NCBI GenBank assembly: GCA_902802045.1 | Contig: CADCKQ010000001.1 | Span: 62,001-126,000 of the forward strand | DNA from: Oscillospiraceae bacterium | GTDB lineage: Bacteria; Bacillota; Clostridia; Oscillospirales; Oscillospiraceae | Direction of reading: 5' to 3' | Length of the DNA stretch: 64,000 nucleotides | Shown: positions 61,001 to 64,000 of the stretch, one piece after another | Numbering within the stretch: the stretch's first letter is position 1 | How the letters are laid out: every line of letters starts with the position of its first letter | The notes under the pieces: generated by a model | The model's input: only the letters and a program-made list of their open reading frames with translations | Told to the model about the DNA's origin: nothing | Database searches by the model: none | Made by a program: the position numbers and the translations under genes

Positions 61001-61046
61001 AGCTGACCTTTACGACTCTGTCCTGGATCCCCTGAAGCTCAGATAA
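58029..61046 (+). CDS. Secreted M16C (presequence-protease type) metallopeptidase
   Basis: The protein has 1005 residues, or 1001 if the better-spaced ATG at 58041 (GAGG six bases upstream) is used. A signal peptide ends near residue 24 (MILSLAAFS). The inverted zinc motif is intact: HVFEH in NTGLPHVFEHATLSGSRKYP, with the distal Glu in EGTVYSEM. The four-domain length and NLMYQTYNTYLNAETGQLYTTYPMSS match PreP/Cym1-like M16C enzymes, which degrade peptides up to about 70 residues in a closed chamber. Outside the cell it could digest released leaders, foreign bacteriocins or the miniproteins themselves. Confidence 0.92.
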   Translation: MRRKMKKTVIIIITICMILSLAAFSGPTENGTLPSVGDVVEGFCVKEIRDIPSIGATAVLFEHEKTGAGLLYIANEDINRAFDLTFFTEAVDNTGLPHVFEHATLSGSRKYPSQNIFFNLMYQTYNTYLNAETGQLYTTYPMSSLSEAQLLKYADFYTDSCLYPRVLEDESIFREEAWRYRLDSPDDELGIEGTVYSEMLSSLDLNSMSHYNLMRAAFPGASVGNIAGGDPAEIPNMSWGDLKAFHGKYYHPSNCMAYLYGKFEDYTAFLKLLDGEFSAFDRRDISFDESVYEPSGAPLVLSVPFPAESSSDTENASVIYYAFICPGLKDDPDEEMAMNTLTDLLSADASCLMRTLKEEMPYGYFGSFIDLSGPEDMIVFCAMYVNADDAERFHDIVDDSLEKAAAEGFSDKLAGDLSASLALRDSLVCEDPNLGTALISGEFAPSLAETGDPFYYGEYIEAITRIPELNSKGVYKSAVKDNLLNNPNTVLVTTYPEPGLKEELDAEEELRLSGIKKSMSEEELLSLTEASSELKENEDSSEYVKQLQAVSIASLPEETRKYEISDTTGRYGIRHISAETGTDALGEVILLLDASGIKQEDLQWYSLYLSLLGELDTSLHTKDELTELLSRYCFGWNVNYSLMTQFGTLDYDPYISAGWIARDGDLNEGYDLMYELMFETQFTDTGALADNISNRQSMMKNSLGYGAYSTMLYRELGACSPDYAYNSYLTGLDAIDFYDKAAQLMESSPETVISKLRYIQELLKNRSGAISVFAGDSDMFEENETLADAFFGKLEDHPVERQTYSFEAPAKSEALVIDSNVQYNGIVADTDTLGIDAYSADLDAVSALVLDEYLIPKLRDEYGVYTPMHSFSGDKGAYLITYSDPNIKETFEVYSKIPEFLSEYEADQETLNGYILSSYSSFAAPEGELSGAVSAVFSRLRNEPEDLRVRRMEELKSLDSEKLASYASLYAKMVENGRLFTVGGKEAINKEADLYDSVLDPLKLR

Positions 61047-61057
61047 ATACAGCAAAA

Positions 61058-61092
61058 AAAGAACCGCCCGATCGGTCGGTTCTTTCTGTTTT
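61058..61092. terminator. Bidirectional terminator between M16C and rpsR
   Basis: AAAGAACCG (61058-61066) pairs with CGGTTCTTT (61077-61085), with a run of A on the left. Confidence 0.85.
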
Positions 61093-61110
61093 CCGAAATA
61101 ATCTCTGATA

Positions 61111-61347
61111 TCAGTCAACTACGTACGGGAGCAGAGCCACCTGGCGTGCTCTCTTGATAGCTTCCTGTACCTGACGCTGATGCATCGCGCATGTTCCGGT
61201 CGTGCGGCGCGGAAGTATCTTGCCGTGCTCGGAGATGAAGTGTCTCAGTTTGTCGGTATCTTTGTAGTCGACGAAAGCAGCCTTGTCCGCGCAGAACTGG
61301 CAGACTTTTTTGCGTCTTGCCTTCGGATTTGTTTTGTCAAAAGCCAT
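61111..61347 (-). CDS. rpsR: Ribosomal protein bS18
   Basis: This 78-residue 30S protein has KVCQFCADK at the N terminus and the conserved core [36 protein letters not shown]. It binds next to S6 on 16S rRNA. It is the last gene of rpsF-ssb-rpsR. The paired Cys residues may bind zinc. Confidence 0.98.
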   Translation of the reverse strand: MAFDKTNPKARRKKVCQFCADKAAFVDYKDTDKLRHFISEHGKILPRRTTGTCAMHQRQVQEAIKRARQVALLPYVVD

Positions 61348-61366
61348 TATATTCCTCCTGTTTTAA

Positions 61367-61819
61367 TCAAAACGGCAATTCGCCGTCGTCATCGCCCAGA
61401 TCAGCAAATGCATTGCCGCTCTGGGAGCCGGTATCCTGAGTCTGTGAATAATTGCCCGTGTATGAACTCTGGTAGCTGTCGCCGCTGTCTTCTTTCCTCT
61501 TGGAATCGCCGAAATAGATGTTGTCTACCACTATCTCGCTGTTGCGGCGCTTCTGTCCGTTGGAGTCTTCCCAGTTGCGGACCTGAAGTCTTCCTTCAAC
61601 TACCGCCATGGAACCCTTGAAGAAGTATTTGCTGATGAACTCGGCAGTGCTTCTCCAGGCGACACAGTCGATGAAGTCCGTCTGCTTCTCTCCGGAATCA
61701 CGGTTCGTAAAGTTTCTGTCGCACGCTATCGTGAAGCTTGCAACAGGAACCTGCGACTGCGTGTATCTGAGCTCCGGATCGCGGACCAGCCTGCCCATGA
61801 TTATTATGTGGTTCAGCAT
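61367..61819 (-). CDS. ssb: Single-stranded DNA-binding protein
   Basis: This 150-residue protein has an OB fold at residues 1-105 (MLNHIIIMGRLVRDPELRYT, FIDCVAWRSTAEFISKYFFKGSMAVVEGRLQ). A Ser/Gln/Gly-rich linker leads to the acidic tip DDDGELPF that recruits replication and repair partners. It lies between rpsF and rpsR, the usual arrangement. Confidence 0.98.
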   Translation of the reverse strand: MLNHIIIMGRLVRDPELRYTQSQVPVASFTIACDRNFTNRDSGEKQTDFIDCVAWRSTAEFISKYFFKGSMAVVEGRLQVRNWEDSNGQKRRNSEIVVDNIYFGDSKRKEDSGDSYQSSYTGNYSQTQDTGSQSGNAFADLGDDDGELPF

Positions 61820-61829
61820 CCGCTTCTCC

Positions 61830-62126
61830 TTACTCTGCGCGCAAGGTTATGAGCCTGCGCATGATCCCTTCGGTAATGCCGAGGACACGGTCCACCTCTG
61901 CGGGCAGCTCCGGACCTGATGTGAACTTCATCAGGACATAATAGCCTTCATTCTGATCGTTGATAGCATATGCGAGTTTCTTTTTGCCCATCTCGACCAG
62001 CTCATCGAGTGTTCCGTTCTGCTCAACTAAAGCCTTGAATCTCTCAACAACTGCTGCTGTGGCTTCCTCGCCGAGAGTCGGATCGATGATATACATTACT
62101 TCGTACTTTTCGCTTGCTTTTGCCAT
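61830..62126 (-). CDS. rpsF: Ribosomal protein bS6
   Basis: This 98-residue 30S protein begins MAKASEKYEVMYIIDPTL. FKALVEQNGTLDELVEMGKKKLAYAINDQNEGYYVLMKF and DRVLGITEGIMRRLITL are family signatures. It forms a dimer with S18. GGGAGGTG precedes its ATG, and its 5' leader contains a stable hairpin that may serve autoregulation. Confidence 0.98.
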   Translation of the reverse strand: MAKASEKYEVMYIIDPTLGEEATAAVVERFKALVEQNGTLDELVEMGKKKLAYAINDQNEGYYVLMKFTSGPELPAEVDRVLGITEGIMRRLITLRAE

Positions 62127-62149
62127 GGTTGCACCTCCCTTTGGTCAAA

Positions 62150-62209
62150 TGGCCCCCGCGTCACCGCGGGAACAAGGATACTGCCTGCCTGAAATTTGCA
62201 GGCCTAGAT
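62150..62209 (-). promoter_or_regulatory. Structured leader of rpsF-ssb-rpsR
   Basis: Between the promoter and rpsF the transcript can fold two stems: CCCGCG with CGCGGG around GTGA (62170-62155), and GGCCTGCAAATTTCAGGC (62203-62186). Bacterial rpsF operons often carry an S6:S18-binding leader; I did not verify the consensus here. Confidence 0.45.
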
Positions 62210-62237
62210 ATTATACATTTTTGTTATAAGAAGTCAA
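62210..62237 (-). promoter_or_regulatory. Promoter for rpsF-ssb-rpsR
   Basis: The minus strand reads TTGACT (62237-62232), 16 bp, TATAAT (62215-62210). Confidence 0.75.
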
Positions 62238-62313
62238 GATAATTAATGAGAACTGATTCAAAAAAGATACCCCCTTTTCTCCCCTGTCGGAACCGAAATA
62301 ATGATATAGACAA

Positions 62314-62342
62314 TTGACACGGGTTTTGTTATACTGATAACA
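62314..62342 (+). promoter_or_regulatory. Promoter and palindromic operator of the MarR gene
   Basis: TTGACA (62314-62319) is followed after 17 bp by ATAACA as the likely -10 box. A perfect palindrome, TGTTAT-ACTG-ATAACA (62327-62342), covers that -10 box, a position suited to autorepression by the MarR protein. Confidence 0.6.
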
Positions 62343-62377
62343 GTTTTATATTAAACCTTTTGAAAGGATCACAGGAA

Positions 62378-62815
62378 ATGTCAGACAATCTGGATATCAT
62401 ACTCCGGGGCAGAAAGATAAAACGGATCTCAGACATTGCCTTTGGTGAACTCAGGAAAAAATACGGCATTAAGCAGCTGGAGGTCGAGATACTGATATAT
62501 CTGTCTCGAAACCCTGAGTCGTCCGCCAGTACCTTCATAAAAGAAATGGGGCTCAACAAGGGGCAGGTCTCCGTCGCCATGGATAATCTCAGTTCCGGCG
62601 GGTTTATTACCCTGAAACGGGATAACAAGGATCATCGCTATTCACACGCATCCGTTACAGAGAAAGCCCTGCCCGTACTCGAAGAGGCGGAAAAGCTCAA
62701 AGTAATGTATGAAATAATGATATTCTCGGGCATTTCTCCGGAAGATGCTTTTTCATTCTGGAATGTCTCGAAGAAGATGATGGCCAACCTCGAAAAGATA
62801 GATCTCGGCCAATAA
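62378..62815 (+). CDS. MarR-family transcriptional regulator
   Basis: The protein has 145 residues from MSDNLDIILRGRKIK (62378). The winged helix-turn-helix runs over about residues 30-95 (ASTFIKEMGLNKGQVSVAMDNLSSGGFITLKRDNKDHRYSHASVTEKA), with the DxxDxR-type wing seen as DNKDHR. A helical C-terminal dimerisation region follows. No target gene is adjacent, so it may regulate itself or distant genes. It is monocistronic, with its own palindromic promoter and terminator. Confidence 0.88.
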   Translation: MSDNLDIILRGRKIKRISDIAFGELRKKYGIKQLEVEILIYLSRNPESSASTFIKEMGLNKGQVSVAMDNLSSGGFITLKRDNKDHRYSHASVTEKALPVLEEAEKLKVMYEIMIFSGISPEDAFSFWNVSKKMMANLEKIDLGQ

Positions 62816-62828
62816 ACCGGATATATTA

Positions 62829-62856
62829 AAGCCGCCCCTCCGGGCGGCTTTTGTGT
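62829..62856 (+). terminator. Terminator after the MarR gene
   Basis: AAGCCGCCC (62829-62837) pairs with GGGCGGCTT (62842-62850), followed by TTGTGTTTT. Confidence 0.88.
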
Positions 62857-62902
62857 TTTGTCATTGCGAGGAGCGATTTATCGCGACCCGCCAGTGACCG
62901 AG
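62857..62902. repeat. Dispersed intergenic repeat, copy A
   Basis: TTGTCATTGCGAGGAGCGAT begins a copy of the TCATTGCGAGGAGCG intergenic repeat type known from many clostridial and other genomes. A second copy in the same orientation starts at 63436 (CTGTCATTGCGCGGAGCGAT). The stretch 62903-63180 holds no gene I can support. Confidence 0.75.
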
Positions 62903-63183
62903 CCGCGAGAAGCGAATTTTTCCATACGCTTGGAAAAAAGGATAATTTCCCATTTTCCTTTCTTCCAAATATTGCGGAAATCGATTATATATATATTTTT
63001 CCTCTCCGTTTTTTCTCCGGAGCGCAAAAAGGACAGCTAAAGCAAAAAGAAGGGCCCGAAAGCGGTCCTTCTTCTTGCGCTTAAAGCTGTCAAGGGGATC
63101 TTTCCCCCCTTCAAAACCTATTTATTTACAAAAAAATTCAATTTCAGTTTTATTTTTTTGGTCCCGAACCCCTTGCGCTGCAA

Positions 63184-63236
63184 CGGGTTCGAGTTTTTTA
63201 CATTTTTTACAGGATTTTTAAAGTGAAATTTTAAAA
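63184..63236 (+). repeat. Left arm of a ~53-bp inverted repeat pair
   Basis: This arm contains GAGTTTTTTACATTTTTTAC plus one more base (63191-63211), repeated exactly in inverse orientation at 63971-63991. Similarity extends on both sides (GGGTT before, GTTTTTxAA-type sequence after). Its inner end runs into the stop codon of the zinc-ribbon gene. Confidence 0.8.
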
Positions 63237-63422
63237 TCCACCGTCGAGTAAATCCAGTATCTCGCACTCGTCGACGAATTTCGGGTCGTATCTCTGCCTT
63301 CCGCTCATATCCGCCCCGCACCCCGGGCAACTGATATAAGGCTGGTCCGTTTCACACCCGCAATTGCTGCAGACATATTTTGTTCCCGAAAAAAGATGTT
63401 CTTCTTCTGTCCAATAAGCCAT
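63231..63422 (-). CDS. Small zinc-ribbon protein
   Basis: This 63-residue protein has a clear zinc ribbon, YVCSNCGCETDQPYISCPGC, giving CxxC and CxxC pairs. An aromatic/acidic N terminus (MAYWTEEEHLF) precedes it and an acidic C terminus follows. GGGAGGAACAGTA precedes the ATG. It is the only gene I accept in the last 1.1 kb. The function is unknown. Similar tiny ribbon proteins in clostridia lack experimental data. Confidence 0.62.
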   Translation of the reverse strand: MAYWTEEEHLFSGTKYVCSNCGCETDQPYISCPGCGADMSGRQRYDPKFVDECEILDLLDGGF

Positions 63423-63435
63423 TACTGTTCCTCCC

Positions 63436-63474
63436 TGTCATTGCGCGGAGCGATCTATCGCGACCCGGCGGTAT
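63436..63474. repeat. Dispersed intergenic repeat, copy B
   Basis: CTGTCATTGCGCGGAGCGAT and the following TCGCGACCCG match copy A at 62857 with few changes, in the same orientation. Confidence 0.75.
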
Positions 63475-63535
63475 TGAATGAAGCATGTTTCAGACCCACA
63501 GGCGATACCGAAGCGCGCTGATCCGTTTCTCCGTC

Positions 63536-63645
63536 CTTCTCGGCTTCCCCCCTCTCGACCGGGGGAAGCTGGCAAATTTTTGCTTGCGAAAATTTGACTG
63601 ATGAGGGTTCGATCTCTGTCATTCCGAGCGTAGCGTGGGAATCCG
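63536..63645. repeat. Second type of dispersed intergenic repeat
   Basis: The block holds CCCCCTCTCGACCGGGGGAA, then the palindrome AAATTTTTGCTTGCGAAAAT, then GATGAGGGTTCGATCTCTGT and CATTCCGAGCGTAGCGTGGG. A reversed GGTCGAACCCTCATCCGGCG echo lies at 63822-63841. These are typical non-coding repeat blocks; the reading frames across them look spurious. Confidence 0.65.
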
Positions 63646-63738
63646 TATTTAATTATGAGAAAGAAACCGTAAATGGTGGCACTTCTATCGTATCTCCAGT
63701 AGAAAAACTGCCATCGATACGGTAAGGACAGATTGACA

Positions 63739-63787
63739 AGCCTCGAGTACATACGTGTGTATTTCGAGGCTGTTTTTTCGTTTTTCC
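63739..63787 (+). terminator. Orphan intrinsic terminator
   Basis: AGCCTCGA (63739-63746) pairs with TCGAGGCT (63764-63771), with additional pairing inside the loop (TACA with TGTA), followed by GTTTTTTCGTTTTT. No coding gene ends nearby on the plus strand, so it may end a small RNA or be the remnant of a lost gene. Confidence 0.8.
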
Positions 63788-63867
63788 TGTATTTTTTATA
63801 ACAAAAGACATTATTGACAATGGTCGAACCCTCATCCGGCGGGATAAGACGACCCTCATTTCTCTTG

Positions 63868-63911
63868 GGAACGGATTGCCACGGGATCTTCGATCCCTCG
63901 CAATGACAGCG
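63868..63911 (-). repeat. Dispersed intergenic repeat, copy C (inverse orientation)
   Basis: On the minus strand it reads CTGTCATTGCGAGGGATCGA followed by AGATCCCGTGGCAATCCG, the classical TCATTGCGAGG...GTGGCAATC repeat. It faces copies A and B. Confidence 0.75.
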
Positions 63912-63944
63912 GACGAGAGAGGGAAGGCAGGGGACGGGGAACGG

Positions 63945-64000
63945 TTTTCAAATTTTACATTGAAAAACCTTGTAAAAAATGTAAAAAACTCAAACCCATT
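63945..64000 (-). repeat. Right arm of the inverted repeat pair
   Basis: This is the inverse complement of the arm at 63184-63236 (exact 21-bp core at 63971-63991) and runs to the window edge. The two arms enclose about 700 bp with the small zinc-ribbon gene and several repeats. Confidence 0.78.

Noticed and set aside
63175..63200. CGGGTTCGAG resembling a tRNA T-arm
   Set aside because: No acceptor stem, anticodon arm or CCA end can be fitted around it; it belongs to the inverted repeat arm.
63438..63752. A 104-residue open frame on the minus strand
   Set aside because: It reads through dispersed intergenic repeat copies, lacks a ribosome-binding site and changes character with each repeat block.

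Overview
The window looks like chromosomal sequence of a strictly anaerobic Gram-positive bacterium of the class Clostridia (Bacillota). The evidence is the gene set and its order: DUF512 radical SAM protein-der-plsY-like, YceD-rpmF, Rex-MnmE, HemZ, CarD, Fhs, PpdK, PckA, a phosphotransbutyrylase-family enzyme, rubredoxin, an S-box SAM riboswitch, and the rpsF-ssb-rpsR operon. Genes sit on both strands in short, tightly coupled operons, often with ATGA stop/start overlaps. Most converging gene pairs are separated by clear intrinsic hairpin terminators. I saw no rRNA, tRNA, CRISPR array, phage or intact insertion sequence.

Layout. 1-10 kb: a cell-envelope run (partial MBOAT acyltransferase, two tandem transglutaminase-like lipoproteins, a divergent PlsY) behind der, the DUF512 protein, rpmF and yceD, all on the minus strand, then a pseudouridine synthase and a Pro/Thr-rich membrane protein. 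10-20.6 kb: a PlsC-PAP2 fusion, a HAD phosphatase, a KaiC-like/PEP-synthase-like protein, a compact MetK behind an S-box riboswitch, rubredoxin, Ugd, a Ptb-family enzyme and PckA. 20.6-24.9 kb: a barstar-GtrA fusion, a lipoprotein barnase, an XRE regulator and a HerA-like ATPase. 25-45 kb: largely housekeeping (gltX, trpS, tagO-like, fhs, ppdK, cstA, carD, hemZ, mnmE, rex), with several zinc-ribbon or Ig-like surface proteins and a two-subunit aconitase X.

45.8-61 kb is the most unusual part. It joins a C39-peptidase ABC exporter and its partner (NHLM bacteriocin type), a short HlyD-like protein and a STAS anti-anti-sigma factor with an 861-residue sensor/PP2C/anti-sigma-kinase fusion, a pseudo-receiver regulator with a SARP/OmpR-type DNA-binding domain, and an uncharacterised protein. 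The likely cargo is a set of small proteins with Gly-Gly leaders: three carry LysM domains, one carries two CW_7 (Cpl-7 type) wall-binding repeats, and a fifth is of unknown fold. One LysM protein is coupled to a secreted M16C metalloprotease. The two cargo promoters share one architecture: two TGTGACA heptamers spaced 11 bp apart, then 10 bp to the -10 box. This is the kind of site SARP-type regulators bind. I infer a regulated export system that places non-enzymatic wall-binding miniproteins on the cell surface.

61-64 kb holds rpsR-ssb-rpsF, a MarR regulator with a palindrome in its promoter, and a roughly 1.1 kb repeat-rich stretch with one tiny zinc-ribbon gene, several dispersed-repeat copies, an inverted repeat pair and an orphan terminator.
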